This document shows positions 36,366 to 44,075 of a stretch of 64,000 nucleotides of DNA, one piece after another. The translations under genes and the position numbers were made by a program. The notes beneath the pieces were generated by a model. The model saw only the letters and a program-made list of their open reading frames with translations, was not told the origin of the DNA and did no database searches. Where the stretch lies: the NCBI RefSeq assembly GCF_041821045.1, contig NZ_JBGUAW010000010.1, positions 103,697-167,696 on the forward strand. Direction: 5' to 3'. Position 1 is the first letter of the stretch. Every line of letters begins with the position of its first letter. The DNA comes from Thiohalorhabdus sp. Cl-TMA (GTDB taxonomy: Bacteria; Pseudomonadota; Gammaproteobacteria; Thiohalorhabdales; Thiohalorhabdaceae).

Positions 36366-37346
36366 ATGGGGACCGAATACACGCACCTGCAGCCATCTGA
36401 GCGCGAGCACCTGTGTCAGCGCCGTATCGAGGGCGCCAGCCTCCGGACCATTGGCCGGGAGCTGGGCCGGGACCCCGGCACCCTCAGCCGAGAGGTCGCT
36501 CGGAACCGACGACGAAGCGGTGGTTATTGGCCCGAAGCCGCGGAGCGCAAGGCTCGGGCCCGGCGCTTCCGCGGCAACCGCTGCGAGCGGGATGCCGCGC
36601 TGGGCGCCTACGTCCGGGAGCGCCTGGATCTGGGGTGGTCACCCCAGCAGATCGCCGGCCGCATGCGGTATGAAGGCCGTGGCCAATCAGCCAGCCACGA
36701 GACCATCTACCGCTATGCCTATCGCCCCCAGGGCAAGAAGCTGCGGCTTCATCGGTGCCTGTGGCGCGGTAAGGCCCGGCGCGGGTGTCGGGCGGCCAAA
36801 CGGCCCAGGGGCTCGCGGATCCCGAACCGGCGCTCCATCCACGACCGCCCCGAGGCCGCCAATGACCGCAGCGAATTCGGCCACTGGGAAGGCGACAGCA
36901 TGGACTTCCGAACCCAGAAGCGCCCCATGCTGACGGTCACCGAGCGCCAAACCCGTTTTGCCCTGGCGGCGGAGCGTTTGGACCGGACAGCGGAAGCCGC
37001 AAGCGCCGCGCAAATCCGCTTACTAGCCGCATTGCCGCCTCACGCCCGAAGGAGCATTACCTATGACCAGGGCAGCGAGTTCGCCGGCCACGAACAGGTC
37101 GCAGAGGCGACCGGGTTAACCACCTACTTCTGCGACCCCCATGCCCCCTGGCAACGGGGCGCCATCGAGAACGTGAACCGCTGGCTGCGGCGGGACCTGC
37201 CCCGCAAGATCCCGCTGGAGCATTACGCCGCCGAGGACCTGGACGACGCCCTCTGGCTATACAACACCACGCCTCGCAAATGCTTGGGGTACCGAACCCC
37301 CTTGGAGGTCTTCAGCGAAAAGCTCGGTGTTGCACTTGCAGATTGA
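36366..37346 (+). CDS. IS30 family transposase
   Basis: The 326-residue product has the IS30 N-terminal helix-turn-helix (YTHLQPSEREHLCQRRIEGA, then LRTIGRELGRDPGTLSREVARN). The DDE catalytic core follows with D in HWEGDSMDF, D in TYDQGSEF and E in QRGAIENVNRWLRR, and a C-terminal LDDALWLYNTTPRKCLGYRTP. All catalytic residues are intact, so the protein is probably active. Its last codons lie inside the right inverted repeat. Confidence 0.96.
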   Translation: MGTEYTHLQPSEREHLCQRRIEGASLRTIGRELGRDPGTLSREVARNRRRSGGYWPEAAERKARARRFRGNRCERDAALGAYVRERLDLGWSPQQIAGRMRYEGRGQSASHETIYRYAYRPQGKKLRLHRCLWRGKARRGCRAAKRPRGSRIPNRRSIHDRPEAANDRSEFGHWEGDSMDFRTQKRPMLTVTERQTRFALAAERLDRTAEAASAAQIRLLAALPPHARRSITYDQGSEFAGHEQVAEATGLTTYFCDPHAPWQRGAIENVNRWLRRDLPRKIPLEHYAAEDLDDALWLYNTTPRKCLGYRTPLEVFSEKLGVALAD

Positions 37347-37356
37347 ATCCGCCGGG

Positions 37357-37431
37357 TTCAATCGCGCCCTGAAGAAGCTTTGCGACGATCTGGAGCACTG
37401 GGTGGCAGGAAAGGCCCGCGGCCAAGGCTGA
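37357..37431 (+). pseudogene. displaced 3' end of the auxiliary lipoprotein gene
   Basis: After the IS and target repeat, the frame TTC AAT CGC encodes FNRALKKLCDDLEHWVAGKA and then stops after RGQG. This is the amphipathic C-terminal helix expected of the ABC_trans_aux family. Joined to the 5' fragment at GVEG/FNRALKK it gives an uninterrupted 207-residue lipoprotein, the normal family size. Confidence 0.82.
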
Positions 37432-37719
37432 GGGGCCTCGATTTCACCATATCCGATAGTGTGCCGGGCCATTCGACGAGCCCTCCCCGAATCCCAACCG
37501 CGATACAGGCCGATCCTACGGTCTTGGATTCCCGGGCCTGTTTGCCTTCAGGGCAGCACCAATGCGGTCTATGAATTTTATTTCCGTCTGTGTTTCAAGG
37601 CCCTTCTTTTTATTGTCTAGGTACTTCCCCATTTCGGATTGGGTCGGCACCCCATTGCCCCGAATATTCAGCAATTTTCAATATGGATGAAATATTCATT
37701 CAAATAAAGGAGGGGGGAA

Positions 37720-38073
37720 ATGGCCGGATCGAAGCAAATATTTGCTGGCTTCGCAATCGTCGTGCTTGCCGTAGGCTCGGCGCTGGCAGAGAACATTGCC
37801 GGCACGCAAGGACAGAGCGGCGACCCGGGCAACCGGAATGCGCGCGTCCAGGAGGGGCCCCAGCTGACCATAAGTCCCGCGGTTGTGCGCCAGATTCAGG
37901 AAAAGCTGAGCAACCAGGGATTCAACACCGGAAGGGCCGACGGCATATGGAGCGCCCAATCCGCCAGCGCTCTGGCAGACTATCAGCAATCCAAGGGCAT
38001 GGAGCCCACCGGCCAGTTGACCATCCGCACTCTTTCCGCCTTGGGAGTCAGGATCAAGGCCAGGACCCCCTAG
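37720..38073 (+). CDS. exported peptidoglycan-binding-domain protein
   Basis: The 117-residue product has a signal peptide (about 1-23, cleavage after SALA) and one PG_binding_1 domain (about 58-110, VRQIQEKLSNQGFNTGRADG then SALADYQQSKGMEPTGQL). An unusually strong ribosome site (AAAGGAGGGGGGAA) lies upstream. There is no catalytic domain, so it is probably a small periplasmic or surface protein that binds cell wall. A related gene follows 88 bases downstream. Confidence 0.85.
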   Translation: MAGSKQIFAGFAIVVLAVGSALAENIAGTQGQSGDPGNRNARVQEGPQLTISPAVVRQIQEKLSNQGFNTGRADGIWSAQSASALADYQQSKGMEPTGQLTIRTLSALGVRIKARTP

Positions 38074-38161
38074 GAACGTGATTGACCGGGAAAATGGTAT
38101 GCCCCGGCACGGCCCGGAACCGGGCGAATTGTTCCCTTCAGGGAAACGGGGGAGGATTCCA

Positions 38162-38554
38162 ATGGGGAGAGCCGCACCTTTAGCGCTGGTCGGGATCGTC
38201 GGAGCACTCGGCCTGGGCGGCCCATTCACGCCTGCCACCCTGCAACGGGCCGAACTGACCTTCACGGAACGGGCTGTCACGGCCCCCAAAGGCTTAGTGG
38301 TGCGTGTCGGGACGGCTTCCGTCCTTCGCGTGGAGCAGAAACTGCAAGGGAGAGGATTCCGCGTGGGCAGGGTGGATGGCCGCATGGATGCTTTAACCCG
38401 GCGAGGTCTGGCCATCTATCAGGAGAAGCGTGGGCTGCATCCTACAGGCCGGATCAACCTGCAGACGCTGCTATCCCTGGGCGTTCTGTCGGAGGTCATG
38501 GAAAATGACGACTCCTGGAAGGATCCGCAATCACCACCCCCCTTGTTCCTGTGA
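38162..38554 (+). CDS. second small exported peptidoglycan-binding-domain protein
   Basis: The 130-residue product has a hydrophobic N-terminus (APLALVGIVGALGLGG) resembling a signal peptide or anchor. A PG_binding_1 domain follows (about 62-115, LRVEQKLQGRGFRVGRVDGR then GLHPTGRINLQTLLSLGVL), then an acidic Pro-rich tail. ATG 38162 has GGAGG six bases upstream; the upstream in-frame extension lacks such a site. It is paralogous in layout to the preceding gene and probably co-transcribed with it. Confidence 0.8.
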   Translation: MGRAAPLALVGIVGALGLGGPFTPATLQRAELTFTERAVTAPKGLVVRVGTASVLRVEQKLQGRGFRVGRVDGRMDALTRRGLAIYQEKRGLHPTGRINLQTLLSLGVLSEVMENDDSWKDPQSPPPLFL

Positions 38555-38650
38555 AGGAATGACCCTGGATTGGGCTTTCATCCGAGCGCTGTGCTAAGCC
38601 TAACGTAAGGAAGGGCCTTTCCGCTTCAATGCTACGAAGAGGAGCCTGGA

Positions 38651-38857
38651 ATGGAGGGATGGCACGTAGTGGCTTTAATCAATCTAGTGGTGGTCCTGTA
38701 CCTGACGATTCAGGCCCTTTTCATTCCGGATCTGTCCCTGACCGTGCTCGGCGGGATATTGCTCCTCGGAATCCTCTGGAGCGTACGCGATACCCGGAGG
38801 ACACCGGAGCCCGGACAGGGAACGACGCCGGGATCCTCCTACACGAAAACCGAGTGA
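38651..38857 (+). CDS. 68-residue two-helix membrane protein
   Basis: ATG 38651 with AGAGGAG upstream opens a 68-residue protein. It has hydrophobic segments at about 5-23 (HVVALINLVVVLYLTIQALF) and 27-43 (LSLTVLGGILLLGILWSV) and a hydrophilic Thr/Pro/Gly-rich tail. The helical-hairpin design and ribosome site support a real gene. No family is recognised. Confidence 0.7.
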   Translation: MEGWHVVALINLVVVLYLTIQALFIPDLSLTVLGGILLLGILWSVRDTRRTPEPGQGTTPGSSYTKTE

Positions 38858-38909
38858 ACGGTAAATCCTCCCCTCCCGGCCGGGGGAGCGGGTGCGTTAC
38901 ACTAACGGC

Positions 38910-40073
38910 ATGAATACGAACACGGATTCCTCCGGCTCCCTCGACCGCCTCGCGGCGGAAGAATTCCCGGTTACCGAAAACCATATCTACCTGAACCACG
39001 CCGCAATCAGCCCGTGGCCCGAGCGTGCCCGCCGGGCCGTCCAGGCCTTTGCGGAGGGGATCACCCGGGACGGCTCGCTCCATTTCCAGGACTGGCAGGA
39101 AACCGAGCGTTCCCTGCGGGAGCGTATTCGGGACTTGTTGAATGCTTCCGGTACGGAGACCATCGCGCTGGTTCCCAACACCTCCGCCGGTCTTTCCCTG
39201 GTGGCGGCGGGCCTGGATTGGCGGCCCGGGGACAACGTGGTCATCACCGACTCCGAGTTTCCCAGCAACCGCATGCCCTGGGAGGCCCTCGCCGGACAGG
39301 GCGTGGAGGTCCGCGAAGCGCTATGCACGCCGGCCGGTGATGCCGATTGCGAGGGCAACATACTCCGTTTGGTGGATGACCGGACCCGGGTAGTCAGCGT
39401 CAGCAGCGTACAGTTCGGAACCGGGCGGGCCCTGGACCTGGAACGGATCGGGCAGGCGCTTTCCGGCTCGGACACGGCGTTTTGCGTGGATGCCATTCAG
39501 AGTCTCGGCGCCTTTCCCTTCGACCTGGAGGCCATCCGGGCGGATTTCGTGGCGGCGGACGGCCACAAGTGGCTGCTTGGACCTGAAGGGCTAGGCCTGT
39601 TCTATTGCGCCCCGCAATGGCTGGAGCGCCTCCACCTGCACCAGTGGGGCTGGCACATGGCGGAGCCTTTCGGGGACTTCGACGCCCGGGAATGGCGGCC
39701 CGCCACCACGGCCCGGCGCTTCGAGCCGGGAACGCCGAACACCCCCTCCAACCATGCCCTGGAAGCCAGCCTCTCTCTTCTGCAGGAGGTTGGCATCGTT
39801 CGGGTCGCGGAGCGCATCCAGGCCAGGGTCGAATACCTCATCGAGGGCCTATCCGCCCTTTCGGACGCGGAATTCATCTCGCCCGTGGATGCCGGGCTCC
39901 GGGCCGGCATCCTGAATGTCCGATTCGGCGGACGCACCGACAAGGTCTACCAAGCGCTGCGGGAGGGCGGCGTTCAGGTGCTGACCCGGGCGGGCGGCAT
40001 CCGCTTCGCGCCCCACTTCTATAATCGTTATTCCGAGCTGGATCGGGTACTGGAGATCGTCCGCGGCGCCTGA
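38910..40073 (+). CDS. class V-fold aminotransferase / cysteine-desulfurase-like PLP enzyme
   Basis: The 387-residue product has the class V aminotransferase fold. It shows FPVTENHIYLNHAAISP at the N-terminus, FCVDAIQSLGAFPFDL (PLP-pocket Asp and following residues), and the Schiff-base lysine K220 in ADGHKWLLGPEGLGLFYC. A C-terminal domain contains GGIRFAPHFYN. Substrates of such enzymes range from cysteine desulfuration to isopenicillin-N-type epimerisation; nothing in the context narrows it. The start may be ATG 38910 or GTG 38892. It is convergent with the phnP-like gene. Confidence 0.88.
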   Translation: MNTNTDSSGSLDRLAAEEFPVTENHIYLNHAAISPWPERARRAVQAFAEGITRDGSLHFQDWQETERSLRERIRDLLNASGTETIALVPNTSAGLSLVAAGLDWRPGDNVVITDSEFPSNRMPWEALAGQGVEVREALCTPAGDADCEGNILRLVDDRTRVVSVSSVQFGTGRALDLERIGQALSGSDTAFCVDAIQSLGAFPFDLEAIRADFVAADGHKWLLGPEGLGLFYCAPQWLERLHLHQWGWHMAEPFGDFDAREWRPATTARRFEPGTPNTPSNHALEASLSLLQEVGIVRVAERIQARVEYLIEGLSALSDAEFISPVDAGLRAGILNVRFGGRTDKVYQALREGGVQVLTRAGGIRFAPHFYNRYSELDRVLEIVRGA

Positions 40074-40091
40074 GCGGCATCCCCGTTCGGA

Positions 40092-40871
40092 CTATCTCCC
40101 GGAAACGGCGATCCGGAGGCCGTCGTGGCCCGGCTCCATCCCCTCGGGGAGCGCATCGGCGAGACGGGCGAAATCGATTTCGTGCGTGAAATGGGTGAAT
40201 ACGGTGCGCCGGGCACCGATGCGCTCCGCGACGGCCACCGCCTCGTCCACGCGCAGATGCGTGGGGTGCTCCCGGTAACGCAGACAATCGAGGATCAGCA
40301 CGTCGAGATCCTCCAGGAGCGGCCAGCTGGCTTCGGGTATGCGCTTGACGTCGGTGATGTAGGCGAGGTTATTGAAACGATAGCCGTAAATCGGCCAGCG
40401 GCCGTGCTCCACCGGGATGGGGGTAACGGTGAGGCTTCCCCACTCCAGGGCGTCGGTGAAGGGTCGTGCCTCCAGCACCGGGATATACCAGCCCTTTTCG
40501 GGGGGAGGCGGATCGCCGAAGCAGTAGTGGAAGCGCTTTTCGGCCTCCTCCAGGGTGGCCGGGCGGCCATATACCGGAATAACCTGTTCCTGCAGACCGT
40601 TGAAGGCCCGCATGTCATCGATGCCGTTAATGTGATCGGCGTGGGTATGGGTAAGGAGCACGGCATCCACCCGGTCCATGCCTTCACGAAGGGCTTGATG
40701 GCGCATGTCCGTGGAGGTGTCCACGAGCAGCGATTCGCCTTCCTCACCGCGTACCCAGATGGAGGCCCGGGTACGGTGATTGCGCGGATCACCGGACCGG
40801 CACACCGCGCAGGTGCAGCCGATGACCGGCGTTCCGGCGCTGGAGCCCGAGCCGAGAATCACCACCTCCAT
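40092..40871 (-). CDS. PhnP-like metallo-beta-lactamase-fold phosphodiesterase
   Basis: The 259-residue product begins with EVVILGSGSSAGTPVIGCTC and a Cys cluster at 19, 21 and 24. It has the metal motif THTHADH at 74-80, then a distal FTHFTHEID. This matches the PhnP-like MBL-fold hydrolases, which include cyclic phosphate phosphodiesterases, rather than true beta-lactamases. It is the last gene of the ricT-metG-tatD-phnP run, 15 bases after tatD; the tatD-phnP-like pairing is common in other proteobacteria. Confidence 0.88.
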   Translation of the reverse strand: MEVVILGSGSSAGTPVIGCTCAVCRSGDPRNHRTRASIWVRGEEGESLLVDTSTDMRHQALREGMDRVDAVLLTHTHADHINGIDDMRAFNGLQEQVIPVYGRPATLEEAEKRFHYCFGDPPPPEKGWYIPVLEARPFTDALEWGSLTVTPIPVEHGRWPIYGYRFNNLAYITDVKRIPEASWPLLEDLDVLILDCLRYREHPTHLRVDEAVAVAERIGARRTVFTHFTHEIDFARLADALPEGMEPGHDGLRIAVSGR

Positions 40872-40886
40872 GACGGCACCCCGCCT

Positions 40887-41666
40887 CTAGCCGTTCCGCG
40901 AAATACGGAACAGCCGCAGGAAGTTCTCGGTGGTGGCCTCGGCGAGCGCCTCCAGCGTCTCCCCACGCTCTTCCGCGACACGCTCGGCGGTGTAGCGGAC
41001 GTAGCCGGGCTGGTTGGTCTTGCCCCGATAGGGCTCCGGAGCGAGATAAGGGGCGTCGGTTTCCACCAGCATCCGGTCCTCCGGTACCTTGCGCGCAACC
41101 TCGCGCAGCTCGGGGGCATTCTTGAAGGTAACGATCCCCGAAAAGCTGATGTAGAAGCCGGCATCCAGGGCGGCCCGGGCCGTTTCCCAATCCTCGGCAA
41201 AGCAGTGCATGACGCCAGCCACTCCCTGATCCGCCGCTTCCCGAAGCATGGCCACCGTATCCTCCCGCGCCTGGCGGGAATGGATGATTAGGGGCAGATC
41301 CAGGCGCCGCGCCGCTTCGATATGCGCCCGGAATCGGGCAAGCTGGTCGGCCGGCTCCACATGATGGCGGAAATAGTCCAGCCCTGTTTCACCGATTCCC
41401 ACAACCTTCTCACTTCCCGCCAGCTCCACCAGGCGGTCCGCGGTGGGCTCCTCCACGCTGTCATAGTTCGGATGCACGCCTACAGTGGCGAAAACCTCCG
41501 GGTCGGATTGCGCCACCGCCAGCACCCGGGGGAAATCCTCCAGGCACACGGAGATATTCAGAAGGTAACGGACGCCCAGCTCGCGGGCATTGCCGATCAG
41601 CTCCCCATGGGACGACTCGTAATCGGGGAAGTCGATGTGGCAGTGGCTATCGGCCAGTTCAATCAT
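40887..41666 (-). CDS. TatD family metal-dependent DNase
   Basis: The 259-residue product has the TatD pattern: DSHCHIDFPDYE with metal-binding H8 and H10, VGIGETGLDYFRH, LIIHSRQA, GVMHCFAED and LVETDAPYLAPEPYRGK. It is a two-metal 3'-5' exonuclease/deoxyribonuclease of the YcfH type. It follows metG by 18 bases on the same strand. Confidence 0.93.
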   Translation of the reverse strand: MIELADSHCHIDFPDYESSHGELIGNARELGVRYLLNISVCLEDFPRVLAVAQSDPEVFATVGVHPNYDSVEEPTADRLVELAGSEKVVGIGETGLDYFRHHVEPADQLARFRAHIEAARRLDLPLIIHSRQAREDTVAMLREAADQGVAGVMHCFAEDWETARAALDAGFYISFSGIVTFKNAPELREVARKVPEDRMLVETDAPYLAPEPYRGKTNQPGYVRYTAERVAEERGETLEALAEATTENFLRLFRISRNG

Positions 41667-41684
41667 GACTTGAACGCTCGTTGT

Positions 41685-43235
41685 TCATGTCTCGGGCTCT
41701 TGGACTTTCTGAAAGACGGGCTTGGGCTTGGTAATGGAGAGGGTGCCGGGCCGTGCTCCCCAACGGGCGTCGCGATCCAGCTCCACTCCCTCCAGGGAAT
41801 AGCCCATCTGGGTGAACATCTGATTACAGGCCTCGGGCATCACCGGCCACAGATGGAGGTTCACCACGCGCATGGTCTCCAGGAGGTTAGCTAGCACCGC
41901 GGCCAGACGCTCTTTGCGCCCTTCCTTGTTCAGAACCCAGGGTGCGGTCTCGTCCACGTACAGGTTGCCCCGGCGCACCACCTCGAAAACCGCCTCCAGC
42001 GCCCGGTGGAAGCGCATGTTGTCCATGTGCTCTTCGAAATTTGCCGGCAGGCCGTCCAGGTGGGCCTTGAGGTCTGCATCCTCGTCGGTCTCCACCGCCG
42101 GGAGCCCCACCTCGTCGCCCAGGTACTTGTGCTGCATGGACAGGGTGCGATTCAGCAGGTTGCCCAGATCGTTGGCCAGATCCTCGTTGGCCCGACGAAC
42201 CATGGCCGCATCGGAGAAGTCGCCGTCCTGACCGAAGGGCACCTCCCGCAGGAGGAAATAGCGCACCTGGTCGGTGCCGTAATAATCGGTGAGGCCAAAG
42301 GGGTCGAGCACATTGCCCTTGGACTTGGACATCTTCTGCCCCTCTTTCGTCCACCAGCCGTGGGCGAAGATCTGGCGCGGTAACGGCAAGCCCGCCGCCA
42401 TCAATAGCGCCGGCCAGTAGACAGCGTGGAAGCGCAGGATATCCTTGCCGATGAGATGGAGATCGGCGGGCCAGAAGCGCTCGAATAGGGCTTGATCTTC
42501 AGAGCCGTAGCCAAGGGCACTGATGTAGTTCGTCAGGGCGTCGATCCAGACGTAGATGACATGGTCCGGATCCTCCGGTACGGATACCCCCCAGGTAAAG
42601 GTGGTGCGGCTGATGGAAAGATCCTTCAGTCCTTGTTCGAGGAAGCTCAGGATCTCATTACGGAAATTGTCCGGCTGGATGAATTCGGGGTGCGCCTGGA
42701 TGTGCTCCACCAGGACATCCCGGTATTCGGAAAGGCGGAAGAAGTAGCTTTCCTCCTGAACCCGCTCAAGGGGCTGTCCCGATTCCGCATCGCAGCCGTC
42801 CACTACCTGGCTGTCCGGCACGTAGGCCTCGTCGCTGACGTTGTACCAGCCCTCGTAGACCCCCTTGTAGATGGCGCCGCTCTGCTCTAGGAGCTCCCAG
42901 AGCTTGCGGACCCCGGCGGCGTGCCGGTCCTCCGTGGTGCGGATGAAATCGTCGTGGCTGATCTCGAGGCGCTCCCAGAGGGAGCGGTACCGATCCACCA
43001 CCTGGTCGGCCAGCTCCTGCGGAGCGATTCCCTGCCGCTGGGCGGAACGTTCCACCTTGAGTCCGTGCTCGTCCGTGCCCGTGAGGAAGTAGACCTCCCG
43101 ACCGCGGAGGCGCTGATACCGGGCGACCGTGTCCGCGGCCACCGTGGTATAGGCGTGGCCGATGTGCGGAACATCGTTCACGTAATAAATGGGTGTAGTC
43201 AGGTAAAACGTTGACTGGCCGTCACTTCCGTCCAT
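41685..43235 (-). CDS. metG: methionine-tRNA ligase, short form
   Basis: MetRS charges tRNA-Met. The 516-residue class I synthetase has PHIGHAYT at 23-30, LTGTDEHGLKVE, and the KMSKS loop (GQKMSKSKGNVLDP) near residue 300. It is the short form. It lacks the C-terminal EMAP-like tRNA-binding domain and lacks the zinc-knuckle cysteines seen in the long enterobacterial enzyme (WYNVSDEAYVPDSQ replaces that region). This type is usual in alphaproteobacteria. The C-terminal anticodon domain ends in QKVQEPET. It lies between ricT and tatD. Confidence 0.95.
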   Translation of the reverse strand: MDGSDGQSTFYLTTPIYYVNDVPHIGHAYTTVAADTVARYQRLRGREVYFLTGTDEHGLKVERSAQRQGIAPQELADQVVDRYRSLWERLEISHDDFIRTTEDRHAAGVRKLWELLEQSGAIYKGVYEGWYNVSDEAYVPDSQVVDGCDAESGQPLERVQEESYFFRLSEYRDVLVEHIQAHPEFIQPDNFRNEILSFLEQGLKDLSISRTTFTWGVSVPEDPDHVIYVWIDALTNYISALGYGSEDQALFERFWPADLHLIGKDILRFHAVYWPALLMAAGLPLPRQIFAHGWWTKEGQKMSKSKGNVLDPFGLTDYYGTDQVRYFLLREVPFGQDGDFSDAAMVRRANEDLANDLGNLLNRTLSMQHKYLGDEVGLPAVETDEDADLKAHLDGLPANFEEHMDNMRFHRALEAVFEVVRRGNLYVDETAPWVLNKEGRKERLAAVLANLLETMRVVNLHLWPVMPEACNQMFTQMGYSLEGVELDRDARWGARPGTLSITKPKPVFQKVQEPET

Positions 43236-43285
43236 GGACGATCCGCTGTGAAAAGGTTTGGATTCCGGAGAAGGGGGCCTACGCC

Positions 43286-44059
43286 CTATTCCCCGCGGAG
43301 AGAGAAATCATCGGCGGAGGCTCCCGGCCCCCAGAGAACGATGCGCCCGTCGGGCCCTTCTCCCTTCTCGGCACTTTTGGCCTTCTTGGAGCCGCATCCA
43401 CCACAGCCCCCGCCTTCCCCGCCGTAGCCCTCCTGCTCGAAGCGCAGGCAGCATTTCAGACGCCCGCACATCCCAGTGGAGCTGTTGGAGTTCGGCTCGA
43501 TGCCCTGCTCCCGCGCCATCTTCACGTTGATGGGCGGGAATCCGTCCATGTGCTCCGAGCAGCACAGAGTCTTGCCGCATGGACCGAGTCCACCCACCAG
43601 GGCCGCCTCGTCACGGACACCGATCTGGCGCATCTCCACGCGGATGTGGAATTTCCGCGCAAGGATCCGCACCAGCTCGCGGAAATCCACGCGTTGGGGC
43701 GCGGTGAAATAGAAGGTGCCGCGCTCGCCGTCGAAGTCCATGCGTACCTTGGAGACCTTCATCTCCAGGCCCAGGGCGCGGGCCTTACGGCGGGCGAAGC
43801 GCAGCGCCTCCCGCTCCTTCTCCTCCAGGGTGGCCAGCCATTGCTCGTCCTGGCTGGAAATGCGCCGGATTACGCGCTTGATACGGCCGGGGAACGGAAG
43901 CTGGCTGCTTTCCACCTGGCCGATCACCACATCGGCCACCTCAGTACCCGAATCGCCCTCCACCAGGACGCGATCCCGAACGGATATGGTTTCGTCTTCC
44001 ACGGGAAGCACGAATACCCCATCGGAGAGCTCGCTTTTGATGCCCACCTGTTTGCCCAT
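43286..44059 (-). CDS. RicT/PSP1 domain protein
   Basis: The 257-residue product has the PSP1 C-terminal domain with conserved Cys positions 161, 166 and 167 (GPCGKTLCCSEHM) and 198, 203 and 204 (GMCGRLKCCLRFE). These are the residues implicated in Fe-S binding in Bacillus RicT (YaaT). A further CGGC at 219-222 lies in a Gly-rich tail. RicT works with RicA and RicF in RNA processing; partners are not in this window. ATG 44059 was chosen; GTG 44083, overlapping the holB stop, is an alternative. It lies directly downstream of holB, where pilZ is often found in gammaproteobacteria. Confidence 0.88.
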   Translation of the reverse strand: MGKQVGIKSELSDGVFVLPVEDETISVRDRVLVEGDSGTEVADVVIGQVESSQLPFPGRIKRVIRRISSQDEQWLATLEEKEREALRFARRKARALGLEMKVSKVRMDFDGERGTFYFTAPQRVDFRELVRILARKFHIRVEMRQIGVRDEAALVGGLGPCGKTLCCSEHMDGFPPINVKMAREQGIEPNSNSSTGMCGRLKCCLRFEQEGYGGEGGGCGGCGSKKAKSAEKGEGPDGRIVLWGPGASADDFSLRGE

Positions 44060-44075
44060 GGATGCTGAGACCTGC

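Larger units (their letters stand above)
36313..37353 (+). mobile_element. IS30-family insertion sequence, about 1.04 kb
   Basis: The element is bounded by imperfect inverted repeats. Left 36317-36339 (GATTCAACCTCGAAGTGC...) and right 37327-37349 match at 20 of 23 positions, extendable to 27 bases with 22 matches. A GGG triplet at 36310-36312 is repeated at 37354-37356 and fits the 2-3 base target duplication of IS30. Removing 36313-37356 restores an intact lipoprotein frame, which independently fixes the ends to within a base or two. It encodes a single intact transposase and looks recently inserted. Confidence 0.9.

Noticed and set aside
35764..36933. Apparent 389-residue lipoprotein
   Set aside because: The last 206 residues are an out-of-frame translation of the IS30 element. 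The genuine protein ends its native sequence at the insertion.
38629..38913. Plus-strand 94-codon frame overlapping the 68-residue membrane protein
   Set aside because: Gly/Arg/Ser-rich without hydrophobic segments; the overlapping frame has a ribosome site and two clear membrane helices.
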